From Oscillospiraceae bacterium (GTDB taxonomy: Bacteria; Bacillota; Clostridia; Oscillospirales; Oscillospiraceae), in NCBI GenBank assembly GCA_009781515.1, contig WQXY01000023.1:1-35411 (forward strand): a stretch of 35,411 nucleotides of DNA. The letters run 5' to 3'. Position 1 is the stretch's first letter. Each line of letters starts with the position of its first letter. The notes under the pieces are model-generated. The model ran no database searches and had not been told where the DNA came from. It worked only from the letters and a program-made list of their open reading frames with translations. Positions 1-9,200 of the stretch are shown here, piece by piece. A program made the translations under genes and the position numbers.

Positions 1-10
1 AAGCCCAAAA

Positions 11-145
11 AGTCTCATTTTTGCAGAAAATGAGACTGCAAGCATAGCAAGTGGTGCCCCACTTGCACAAAATGACCCGCTTAATCGCAGTTCATTTTGT
101 TCTTGGGGACACCCCAAACCCCGAGTTTCTTGGGGTAAACCCCAA
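11..145. other. oriT-like cluster of inverted repeats before mobC
   Basis: Four inverted repeats lie just upstream of the mobC relic: an 11-bp perfect hairpin (11-21 with 27-37, 5-nt loop), an 8-bp one (47-54 with 59-66), and two copies of TTGGGG/CCCCAA (103-108 with 112-117; 130-135 with 140-145). Relaxosome origins of transfer typically sit immediately upstream of mobC-type genes and carry such repeats near the nick site. The assignment is inferred from position and structure; I do not recognise an exact nic sequence. Confidence 0.45.
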
Positions 146-180
146 ACCCCAAAAGCATAAAATATGAGGAGTTTACTAAA

Positions 181-551
181 ATGGAAAATTTACAAAAACT
201 ACCAGTAAACAGAAAGCGTCCTATAGAGATAAAGTTCCGAGTTAATGAAAAAGAACGTGATTTAATACGCAAAAAATGCAGCAGATTAAAACAAATAATC
301 TTGCTGCATATATGAGAAAAATGGCTATTGACGGATATATCGTTGAGGTTGATTATTCTGACCTAAAAGCAGTCTGCGCCGAGATGCAGAAAATTGGCAC
401 AAATATCAACCAAATCGCCAAGCGAGTTAATAACACGAATATCGTCTTTAAATCTGATATGGCAATAATTGATGCCAGTGTAAAAGAAATCTGGAATTTG
501 CTAAGGTTGAGTTTGTCAGCGTTTTTGAAGGAAGGTATTTCAAAAGGATAG
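181..551 (+). pseudogene. mobC: mobC-like relaxosome accessory protein, frameshifted
   Basis: Reading from the ATG at 181 (preceded by TGAGGAG-like SD at 164-171) gives about 40 residues with a basic ribbon-helix-helix-like start (KRPIEIKFRVNEKERDLI). It then hits A6 at 271-276 and runs out of frame to an early stop. The remainder continues in the -1 frame from 276 to 551 and has the MobC signature NLAAYMRKMAIDG followed by EMQKIGTNINQIAKRVN. Joining the frames gives a normal MobC of about 122 residues, so one A is missing from the tract. MobC proteins bind oriT and help the relaxase open the DNA. No relaxase gene follows; only a 23-codon reading frame at 558-629 remains. The gene is most likely a decayed mobilisation relic. 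A sequencing error or -1 slippage on C-AAA-AAA-T could also explain it. Confidence 0.75.
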
Positions 552-782
552 TGTTTCATGTCTTTTTTATCCAAAATTGCCACTGTTCGTTATTTTATAA
601 GCAGGGTGTATACTTTTATATCTGATTAATAAATCGTTGCTCCTGCGGAACAAAATGCTTAAAATACGCACCTAAAAGGCACACTAAATCAGGAGGGTAT
701 ATAGTAGAATTCACACAGCATCTCGCAGGGCGGAAAATTTAAAAAATTGTGTGGGCGCTTGCAATGCAGCATTTATCATATG
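552..782. other. interval without a recognisable gene
   Basis: A short frame (558-629, 23 residues, begins MSFLSKIATVRYF) starts 7 bases after the mobC stop, at the position where a relaxase gene would begin, and then stops. It may be the stub of a lost relaxase, but this is weak. A good SD-like AGGAGG at 691-696 is not followed by a usable frame, another sign of a deletion junction. The R-M helicase ends at 783 on the other strand. No clear terminator was seen. Confidence 0.35.
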
Positions 783-3683
783 CTACTCAACACTTAAAAA
801 ACCATTTTCAAATGCCGCCGGAAATATAAACTTCTTTTCTGCTGTCCCGAATGCCACAGTTATCATGCTATCTGATATATCAAGAACAATACCAGAACCA
901 AACACTTTGTGTATTACAACAACCCCGTTAGAAATGCCGGATAAATCAATTTCCGGTTTTTGTGGTGTTGTTACTACCGTAAGAGGTTTTGCCATAGTAC
1001 CGGGTTTCCATTCCGGAGTTTTTTCGGCGACAGCAGATAGCTTTTTACGATGATCACTTATATTAGTAATATTTGACTTATATTCTTCTTCACTTTCATC
1101 TATTACATCGTAATTAGCAACATTTTCACTTGATATTTCATCAAACAACTGTGTAATACCGGACATCGATGCTTGTTGCGAGCCGAATAATTTATCATAC
1201 TCATCTCGTGTTAGAACTGTATCATATCCGCCAACTGCTTCATCTGCATGTTTATCAATTCCTGTATATGAAAGACTGGCATCTTCGTATCTTTTGAATT
1301 TATAAACTGCATCATTCATTAATGCACCGTTAAAAACATCAAGCGATACTAAAAGTTCAAAGTCTTTCACATCCAAACCGGTTACTCTTTTAAATAAACC
1401 CGGTTCAAGTTGGGTAATAACATCTTTTAGGCAATATTCACGATGATCAGTCAAGTACATAAAAACAGGTATACGTGTAGCAAATTTAATTAGTTTTTCC
1501 TGTATCATTTTACGCTTGGACTTATATTCTTTTTCTTCCTCGGTAAGTTCTTTTTTCTCTTTAGCTGTGAGTTTTTCGCCCTTTGATTTTATCTTTTTTA
1601 CCTTTTCGGAAGCTATAATAATATCATTTATATCTTTATTAAGACTACGAAAACCCTCAATGCTTTCAAGAGCTCGCATTGCATCAGCATTGTTCATAAG
1701 TCTCATTAATGTTTCATTATCAACGTTTACAAGCAGTGCGCTTTCCCAACGTCTGGCAAGAAGTGTAGCGGAAGTACCTGCCATTGCAATATCAAGAATA
1801 TCGCTTGCATTAATCTGTTTCATTGTGCTGCCGTCATATGCTATAACAGGCAAGAAATTTATAAATTCTTCAACTTTTTTCTCCGGATTGCTTTCGTTTA
1901 TGTTTAGTCTGCAGCTATAATCTGCTATTTGTTTTAATGCTCGGTCAAGTGCAAAATCAAAAATATAACACTCGTGTTTCATTATCTCCCGTTTTCCTAT
2001 ATCTGTATCTACTTCCCACGGGCTTTGAACGCGAAATGCTGCTTGAAAATACGTCTCCGGACTGGATAAATTCCGGAGCATAAAAATCCCTGACCACGGT
2101 TTAACGGTGACTCCTGTTGTAAGCTTTCCGCAGGTCAGAGTAATAGTCTTTGTCATTAGTGGATTTCCCATTGATTTTTGTACGGGATTGAGTGCATCAA
2201 CTCCTATTCCTGCACCTGTGCCTGCACAGACATTTACTTCATAAGCATTAAAAAACGTATTGTGCTTTTGCAGAAGCAGGTTTTTCATTGCAAAACAAGA
2301 TGCCACATTCGGTAAAAACCATATTGTATGTGTGAGTATAGATAATAACCGGGTGTTTGAAAACGGCATGTCAGGCTTTTTTGCTCCAAGTTTTAAGTCA
2401 TCAGTAGTCGTTCCAAGATAAGCACCACGTATTAAGTCGAGCCATTTTTGTACATAGTCTTCATATTTAAACTTTGCTGCACCTCCTCTACCTTCGGCAG
2501 AGAAAAACACGTTTAAATCAAACTCGTCAAATTCTCCTTGCATAGCAATTCGTCTTATACTGTCCGGTATCTTATATGTCATCATCACCATTCGCGGGAG
2601 TGCAGCATAAGGGCTGTCCGGTGGTTCTATCCAGTTTTCCTTTGCTCTTTGTTCATCTGAATATGTCCAGTTGTATATTTGATCTTCAATAAATTCTCCG
2701 GAGTTAATGGCACGAAATGGTGTGCCTGAAAGATACAAATAACGCGAAGTTGTCATTGGCAACCATGATTCGTTAATCGCGTTGCCTTCTTCATCTCTTG
2801 CATATTTTTCAAGATCAAGAGCTTCATAATCATCTTCATCTTCGCTGTCAAAAAGCTTTTTAGCATTTTCACGCCATGCTCCAAAGTGATATTCATCAAA
2901 AATAACCAGGTCCCAGTTTGTTGTATGTACCCATTCATTTTTTGCTTTTATCCCACCGGAATCGTTAGTACCAAGATAATCTTGAAATGAACCAAAACAA
3001 ACTATCGGTCTTGATTTATCTGCAGTTTCCCATATTAAATCCGATGTTCTGCTTATGAATTGCCAACCTTCAAAGTCAACGTGCGTTTTTATATCTTCCT
3101 CCCAGGCACTTTGTACTGCCGGCTTGAATGTAAGAATTAGTATCTTTGATAATTCCATACGTTTAGCAAGCTGATAGGATGCAAAAGTTTTACCAAAACG
3201 CATTTTAGCATTCCAGAGAAACTTAGCTCTCCGGGTTGATTTTTCGCTATCAGCATGTTTATAGTATGCAATTGTTTTATTAACAGCTTCCTCCTGCTCG
3301 GGGCGCATATAAAAATCACGGGTTCGGTTTTCTACATTTTCTACACGGTCACGGACAGCTATGTATGCTGCTGTTAAATCCTCCACTTTACAACGAAACC
3401 ACTCACCGCCTTCATTAAGAAAACCACGTTTTGATAAAACACGATGAACATCACGATCATTAAAATTACCACCATCCTGATACATTGCGGATTCTGAAAA
3501 TACAATTTTATATGGAGATAATTTATCCGGTCGCTTTGTCGGATATTGTTGTGCTACTCGTTTATCTGTGCCTATTGTTGTATAACCGACTTTTAACAAT
3601 CCTTTGTAATCAGGATTGTTGTCTTCATAAGCATATATAGTTGGGTGTGCTTCAGACCGAAGTGGAAAGAACTCTTTGTCCAT
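783..3683 (-). CDS. R-M restriction subunit: GIY-YIG (T5orf172-like) nuclease fused to DEAH helicase
   Basis: This 966-residue protein is the likely DNA-cutting and translocating subunit of the R-M operon. Residues 14-110 look like a T5orf172/GIY-YIG nuclease: IYAY (16-19), KVGYT (31-35), Arg42 and GEWF (93-96). A superfamily-2 helicase follows: Walker A-like AKMRFGKT (159-166), DEYH box (263-266), SGTP (319-322), TTGVTVKPW (522-530) and QAAFRVQSPW (547-556). A Lys/Glu-rich helical stretch lies near 700-750. The last 50 residues (HKVFGSGIV...ITVAFG...) resemble the Tudor-like tail of PcrA/UvrD helicases. Its ATG is 2 bases after the upstream methyltransferase stop, with SD AAGGA inside that gene, so the genes are co-translated. 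The helicase and nuclease calls come from motifs. No HsdS-type specificity subunit is nearby. Confidence 0.85.
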   Translation of the reverse strand: MDKEFFPLRSEAHPTIYAYEDNNPDYKGLLKVGYTTIGTDKRVAQQYPTKRPDKLSPYKIVFSESAMYQDGGNFNDRDVHRVLSKRGFLNEGGEWFRCKVEDLTAAYIAVRDRVENVENRTRDFYMRPEQEEAVNKTIAYYKHADSEKSTRRAKFLWNAKMRFGKTFASYQLAKRMELSKILILTFKPAVQSAWEEDIKTHVDFEGWQFISRTSDLIWETADKSRPIVCFGSFQDYLGTNDSGGIKAKNEWVHTTNWDLVIFDEYHFGAWRENAKKLFDSEDEDDYEALDLEKYARDEEGNAINESWLPMTTSRYLYLSGTPFRAINSGEFIEDQIYNWTYSDEQRAKENWIEPPDSPYAALPRMVMMTYKIPDSIRRIAMQGEFDEFDLNVFFSAEGRGGAAKFKYEDYVQKWLDLIRGAYLGTTTDDLKLGAKKPDMPFSNTRLLSILTHTIWFLPNVASCFAMKNLLLQKHNTFFNAYEVNVCAGTGAGIGVDALNPVQKSMGNPLMTKTITLTCGKLTTGVTVKPWSGIFMLRNLSSPETYFQAAFRVQSPWEVDTDIGKREIMKHECYIFDFALDRALKQIADYSCRLNINESNPEKKVEEFINFLPVIAYDGSTMKQINASDILDIAMAGTSATLLARRWESALLVNVDNETLMRLMNNADAMRALESIEGFRSLNKDINDIIIASEKVKKIKSKGEKLTAKEKKELTEEEKEYKSKRKMIQEKLIKFATRIPVFMYLTDHREYCLKDVITQLEPGLFKRVTGLDVKDFELLVSLDVFNGALMNDAVYKFKRYEDASLSYTGIDKHADEAVGGYDTVLTRDEYDKLFGSQQASMSGITQLFDEISSENVANYDVIDESEEEYKSNITNISDHRKKLSAVAEKTPEWKPGTMAKPLTVVTTPQKPEIDLSGISNGVVVIHKVFGSGIVLDISDSMITVAFGTAEKKFIFPAAFENGFLSVE

Positions 3684-3685
3684 TC

Positions 3686-5239
3686 TTAATCGTCCTTGCT
3701 GATTATATCGTCGTTATTTTCTATGTCACTACTATAGTTATGAATACGCGAATCAATATACTCCCATTCATCATCTGTTATACTCCATCTCTCACGTAAT
3801 GTAGTGTCTGAGTATATAGTATTATAATCTTCAAGAGCAGGTATAAAACAAAATTTATTTCTTAACACATCTTGTGATATTACTGTTTGTAGAAGTAAAA
3901 AACGAACAGTTTTTGTAAAAAGGTAGGATTTGAAAGATAGCACCTGTGTTTCAGTTTCAAAAGCACCCGCAACAATCCATGACTCTGTACAGCAGACTCC
4001 CGGTTCAGCTATTCTTGTATTACCTTCATAATAAAATCCAACAGGTTTAGTAAAATCTGTTTGTCCGGCAATTGGTGCTTTTGGAACAAGCAGCTTCCAT
4101 TTATCTAAATATCTGCCAGAATCAATTATATCGTTCCTATTTGCATATTTTCTTCCGATTCTTTGTATAAACCAACATGGCACTCCAGATTTTTCTGGTT
4201 TGTAATTTGTTGGAAGTCCAAATGGCTTTTGAACTGAAACAGTATTTTCTAACGTGAGTCTTGGTTTTTCTTTACAAAATATTTTCCTGACAATAGGCAC
4301 AGCTCTACTATCTCTAATGAACGTTGGATACTCATCAAGTTGTCTTTCTTCTGATGTTTCAACACCATTAATAATATTTGTTACTTTACAAAGACCTTCA
4401 GAATCTCTATTCCATAAAAAATAGCAAATACCACCAGCTATATCTACACCCGTAAATACATCTGCCGAGTTAGGGAAATCAACAATTTCTCTCATGCGTT
4501 TATCGCCTAGCATAATTTTTCTAAACTCATCCAAACCAAATCCACCAGAAAACCACCTTGAAGGAATTATCATTGATAAATAGCGAGGTTTTAGCTTTTT
4601 TGCTTGATTAACAAATAGGTTATATATAGGTTTAGCTTGCCTACCTGCTCCTCCAGTTTCCAATTGATAAGGCGGATTACCTATTATCACATCAAATTTC
4701 ATATTAAAAACCTCCTCGGGGTTGTCCGTATGAATAAATTCATAAGCATGAGATTCCAATGACGCATCACGGTCATACTCAGATTTAGATGCACCACAGG
4801 AGGTACACTTCTCTCCTCGCCAGTTATGCTTAGTTTTCTTAAATCGGATATTTCCTTCAGCATCATTGAAATTAGTAACAGAATACTTACTATTTGGAAA
4901 TTTTGAACAATAAACACTACGACGTGATAGAAGTGATGTTATTTCTGTAATTGCTATTCCGTATAATTGCTTCTGAAAAATATGGTCTATACGTTCCTGT
5001 AGGTCAGGAATTTCTTTTTTAAGACCTGTTAGGAGTCGCTTGGCTATTTCACGCAAAAATACACCGGATTTACAAGCGGGGTCGAGAAATGTTGTGGTTT
5101 TATCATTAAATATTTCCTGAGGTAGCATATCAAGCATATTATTAACAATATCCGGTGGAGTAAAAACCTCATCATTGGATAAATTTGCAAGACAGGATAA
5201 AACATCAGGATTATAAGTGTTAGCATAAAAATCACTCAT
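3686..5239 (-). CDS. Eco57I-type N6-adenine DNA methyltransferase
   Basis: A 517-residue SAM-dependent DNA methyltransferase that should protect host DNA by adenine methylation. The SAM-binding motif is FLDPACKSGVFL (51-62), and the catalytic motif IV is NPPY (188-191) in FDVIIGNPPYQLETGG, the gamma-class/Eco57I arrangement. A small Cys pair, CTSCG (145-149), lies between them next to SKSEYDRDASLESHAYEF and may bind zinc. The C-terminal half (about 300-490) lacks methylase motifs and ends KFCFIPALEDYN...WSITDDEWEYIDSRI; this is where Eco57I-like enzymes carry target recognition, so it may set the site in the absence of a separate S subunit. The start overlaps the end of the upstream gene by 8 bases (ATGAGTGA), indicating translational coupling. 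Confidence 0.88.
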   Translation of the reverse strand: MSDFYANTYNPDVLSCLANLSNDEVFTPPDIVNNMLDMLPQEIFNDKTTTFLDPACKSGVFLREIAKRLLTGLKKEIPDLQERIDHIFQKQLYGIAITEITSLLSRRSVYCSKFPNSKYSVTNFNDAEGNIRFKKTKHNWRGEKCTSCGASKSEYDRDASLESHAYEFIHTDNPEEVFNMKFDVIIGNPPYQLETGGAGRQAKPIYNLFVNQAKKLKPRYLSMIIPSRWFSGGFGLDEFRKIMLGDKRMREIVDFPNSADVFTGVDIAGGICYFLWNRDSEGLCKVTNIINGVETSEERQLDEYPTFIRDSRAVPIVRKIFCKEKPRLTLENTVSVQKPFGLPTNYKPEKSGVPCWFIQRIGRKYANRNDIIDSGRYLDKWKLLVPKAPIAGQTDFTKPVGFYYEGNTRIAEPGVCCTESWIVAGAFETETQVLSFKSYLFTKTVRFLLLQTVISQDVLRNKFCFIPALEDYNTIYSDTTLRERWSITDDEWEYIDSRIHNYSSDIENNDDIISKDD

Positions 5240-5903
5240 TCAGATGAACCCTCCTGTAATGAACTGGTGGGTACTCACCGGTTGAGTGTGGTATAAAAAC
5301 AGATTCTCCTTTATCGTTTATATGAATATCATTACTATTAAATAATGAAGAAGTTTGGTCATTTAGCAACTCTGCGAAAATATATTCATGTCGTTTGATT
5401 TTATATCCATCGGGAGATGTCCATTCGGAAAAAACGATTGGTGCTTCATCAGATGTATCTTCATTACACTTCATTGTTAATGCGTTACCACACAGAATAT
5501 TCCTTCCAAGTATGAAACGTACTGCATCACGTGTATCGTTATTAGCAATTTTTCGGCATCTTGTACTATATTCGCTATCAAAAATAGTAAATAACCGACT
5601 TTGACACTCTTCCACATTATCTTGAAGTATATCTATGCCATATATGCTACTGACAGCAACGACTGCATAACGTTCATAGTCATCTGCATTTTTTCCATAC
5701 CTGGAATTAACGACTGCAAGTTTTCGCCGGAGAATTTCCACAAGAAAATTACCGTTTCCACAAGCAGGCTCAAGGAAACGGCTATCTATTCGCTCTGTCT
5801 CATGTTTTATAAGATTGAGCATGGCATTAACTTCACATTCGGCTGTAAAAACCTCACCGTGATTAACAACACGCTGTTTTGACTTAGTCTGCTTGTTTTC
5901 CAT
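5232..5903 (-). CDS. small methyltransferase-like R-M subunit (motif I only)
   Basis: First gene of the R-M operon, 223 residues. It begins like the N-terminus of an N6-adenine methylase: GEVFTAECEVNAMLNLI (16-32), then SAM motif EPACGNGNF (45-53), later GIDI around 115. It lacks an NPPY/DPPY motif and stops where a catalytic half would begin (VFSEWTSPDGYKIKRHEY...). The same operon encodes a full Eco57I-type enzyme, so this protein is more likely a partner subunit than an independent catalyst. The translation overlaps the next gene by 8 bases. It is probably a normal short family member rather than a truncation, since the frame is intact and coupled. The ATG at 5903 is supported by GGGAG 8-9 bases upstream, itself inside a hairpin. 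Confidence 0.8.
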   Translation of the reverse strand: MENKQTKSKQRVVNHGEVFTAECEVNAMLNLIKHETERIDSRFLEPACGNGNFLVEILRRKLAVVNSRYGKNADDYERYAVVAVSSIYGIDILQDNVEECQSRLFTIFDSEYSTRCRKIANNDTRDAVRFILGRNILCGNALTMKCNEDTSDEAPIVFSEWTSPDGYKIKRHEYIFAELLNDQTSSLFNSNDIHINDKGESVFIPHSTGEYPPVHYRRVHLNE

Positions 5904-5932
5904 AAAAAAATCTCCCGGGGTTTCCCCCGGGA
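5904..5932 (-). promoter_or_regulatory. terminator-like hairpin that holds the R-M operon Shine-Dalgarno
   Basis: On the minus-strand transcript an 8-bp GC-rich perfect stem (5932-5925 with 5920-5913) closes a GAAA tetraloop and is followed by GAUUUUUUU and directly by the AUG at 5903. The shape is that of an intrinsic terminator, and the 3' arm ends in GGGAG, the only good SD for the first R-M gene. Folding would therefore end transcription or hide the ribosome site. Sequence shown directly; attenuation is inferred. Confidence 0.65.
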
Positions 5933-5940
5933 AACGAAAA

Positions 5941-6279
5941 AATGCCGTGTACAGAGCGCAGTTAAACGCTTTACATACACAGCACGTATTGTGCTACACA
6001 TTTATCTACCTACAATGTGCTTGCGAATAATTGCAAACAGTTGTAAAATAGCGTTGGTGTTGCAATATGCAATTGTGTATGTGGTATGACACATATGCAG
6101 GGCGGGGAGGTCTAGATCACCTTCTCGCCTGCCGCCACAAAGGTGGCGAGGCACTAATCGTTTCCTTAAGAATTAGTATATAACTATGCAGGAATTATTG
6201 CAAGTATTTTATCGAAATACATGACGAACTATGTTTATAGGACAGCACTATTTAATAAAATGACTAATTGGGGTAAGGT
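5941..6279. promoter_or_regulatory. divergent intergenic region rich in palindromes
   Basis: No gene is seen between the minus-strand R-M operon and the plus-strand nuclease gene. The stretch holds several small inverted repeats: AGCAC/GTGCT (5981-5995), TTGCA/TGCAA (6060-6072), TATGTG/CACATA (6078-6095) and a larger hairpin at 6127-6152 (GCCT plus CGCCAC pairing with GTGGCG plus AGGC, 2-base bulge, loop AAAG). Both promoters must be here or just outside. I found no clean -35/-10 pair. An 8-codon frame (6260-6283) ends over the GTG start at 6280. Confidence 0.5.
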
Positions 6280-9200
6280 GTGAAAAGAGCATTCAAGCAA
6301 ATAACTACTCCATCCTCATCTGGAGGTTTGGGAAATAATTTTGAAAACCGTGTTCAAGCGTCATTTGCTGTTCTTATGCTTGCAAATGGGTTTTCTCCAT
6401 GCTTACCTTCTTGGCCTATATATAAAATAAAGTTACAAGGAAAATATGAAGGTTTCGAAACTGATGATTTAATAGTATATGTAAAAGATCAATACTCAGA
6501 TAAAAAAGCAAAACTACTTGGACAGGTTAAACATTCATTATGTATTACAAACAATAATTCTGATTTTAATGATGTAATTCGAGCAGCGTGGAGAGATTTT
6601 AATAATTCCAGCTTATTCAATGCAGAAGCAGGTGATATTATCGCTCTTATTACATGTCCGCTTTCTTCAACTGATACAAATAATGTCAGAGCATTGCTTA
6701 GACAAGCGGAACATTCGTATGACTCCGACGATTTTTTAATGCGTGTTGAAAAAGAAATTTTTACCAGTAACAGGCAGCGTGAAAAGTTAAAGGTATTCAA
6801 AAATGTATTAAAAAAAGCAAATGACAACAATGAAATTTCAAACGATCAATTATGGCTGTTTTTAAAGTCGTTTCGCTTACTAATTTATGACTTAGATATA
6901 GAAGGAGTAATAATTTCGTTACTGAGAACAATTTTACAACAACATACTCTTGGAGATGTTGAAGGCATTTTAGCAAAACTTATTGAGATTGCTGCTTGGG
7001 AAAACGAAAATGCTGGTTACATTACACTAGAATCTATATCTGATGAAATACGGTCAAAATTTTCTGTTAAGCCAATGGAAGTCATTCCCAAGAAGTTTAC
7101 TATAAAAAGCGATGAAGTTGATTGGAATATTTCTCAGTATGGTCAGGAACTCTCATATATGGCATTGTTAGGAGCTTGGAATGAAAACTCAGAATATGAT
7201 GTAGATATAGTAAAAAAACTAATGGGAAAAAGTGATGCTGATTGGATTCGAATTTATCGAGATATTTTACAGCTTCAAAACAGTCCACTTGACCTAAAAA
7301 ATAGTATATGGAGAATTAAAGACCAATCAAGCATGTGGGATATATTTGCACCAAGGATGTTCGATGAAACATTAAATATTTTCTGTGAATGTATTGTTGA
7401 AGTGCTTAGCGAAAAAGATCCGCAATTCACGTTACCTACTGAAAAAAGATATGCCGCAAGCATATATGGAAAAAATCTTAACTATTCATATCCGTTAAGA
7501 AAAGGTCTTGCTAATAGTCTGGCTTTAATTGGATGTTATCCTGAAAAGTTAAAGAGAGGTACAGATAATAAAGCTGAGTTAATAACATCGCAATGTATTA
7601 GTAAGATACTTGATGATGCAGATTGGGTGTTATGGGCAAGCTTGAAAGATCTGTTACCCACTATAGCAGAAGCTTCTCCCCAAGCATTTCTCGAGGCAGT
7701 TAAAAAAGGTTTAGATAGTTCTGACGCTCCATTTTTAACACTTTTCAAACAGGAATGTGGCGGTATAACAGGAAGAAATTATCTAACTGGATTGTTATGG
7801 GCTTTAGAAGGGCTAGCGTGGGATGAATCATTACTTGTTCAAGTGACTATGATTCTGGGTGAGCTTGCTAATATAGACACTGGCGGGAATTGGGGTAATC
7901 GACCGAAAAACTCTCTTACAACAATTTTTCTTCCGTGGTATCCACAAACATTAGCACAAGTTAGTAAGAGATTTGCTGCTATTGAGGTGTTGATAAAGGA
8001 GTTTCCAAGTGTTGCTTGGAGTTTACTAATCAGCTTACTACCAAATAACCATCAAACATCAATGGGATCGAAAAAACCTCTTTATAGAAATCACATAAGT
8101 AATGATTGGAAACCCGATATATCAAACAAGGATTATTGGAATCAAATTTCTGCATATGCAGAGTATGCTGTTGAGCTAGCAAATAACGATCCTCAAAAGC
8201 TTCAAGAAATCATAGGAAGCTTAGGTAACCTACCTGAGAAATCGTTTAACAAAGCTCTTTTGCAATTAAAGTCCTGCTCAAAGATGATAGGAGAGGATGA
8301 AAAGGTTGCTCTTTGGACTAAATTATTACACTTTACAAAAAGACATGAACGATTTCCTGATGCAAATTGGTCGTTAGATTCCAGTATTATCAAAAGAATT
8401 AAAGAAACTATGGTAGTCCTACAACCAACAAGTCCAATAAACTACTATCAATTTTTGTTTAGTAATAGAGATTGGGAATTATATGAAAAAGATGACGAAA
8501 ATGAAGACTGGCAGACACAAAGTAATCGCTTAGAAGAGCGTCGAAAATCAGCACTCTTAGAGATAATTGAGTTTGGAGGTACAAATTCTTTATGTGACTT
8601 TGTTAAAAAAGTTGAGCAACCTCAAAAAGTAGGAAGCACATTAGCTGGTTTTGCGGACAAATCCTACGATAAATTATTTCTTCCAAATTTTATGTTGAAT
8701 GAAGAAACTTCTATAGATATTTTTGTTAGTGCATACATATATAGAAAATATTTTCATATAGGCTGGGAATGGTTAAATACACTGGAAATTGATAAATGGG
8801 ATGACTGCCAAAAAATTGAATTCTTTCTCAGAGTTCCCATATCATCCGAAGTATGGAATCTAATTGATAAATCTTTTTGTAATTTAAAGACGCAATATTG
8901 GAAAAGAGTTAATGTAAATGTATACACGGTTAATATTTCTGATTTAGGTGTCGTTATCGATAATTTAATTGAGTTTGATAGACCATTGGCAGCTGTGAAT
9001 TGCTTTCATCATTACATATTTGAAAAAGTGTCGTTTGATAAAGATAAACTTGTTAATGCGTTACTTTGTGGTATATCATCCAGTGAATCTATTTCTGCAA
9101 TTGATCAGTACAATTTTGTAGAATTAATTAAATTTTTACAAAATGATGAAACAGTAAATGAAGACAATTTGTTTCGTATTGAATGGGGATATTTTAACTT

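Noticed and set aside
751-1053. plus-strand frame of 100 residues
   Set aside because: Lies antisense to the well-supported helicase C-terminus; no SD.
5601-5882. plus-strand frame of 93 residues
   Set aside because: Antisense to the small methyltransferase gene, no family features.
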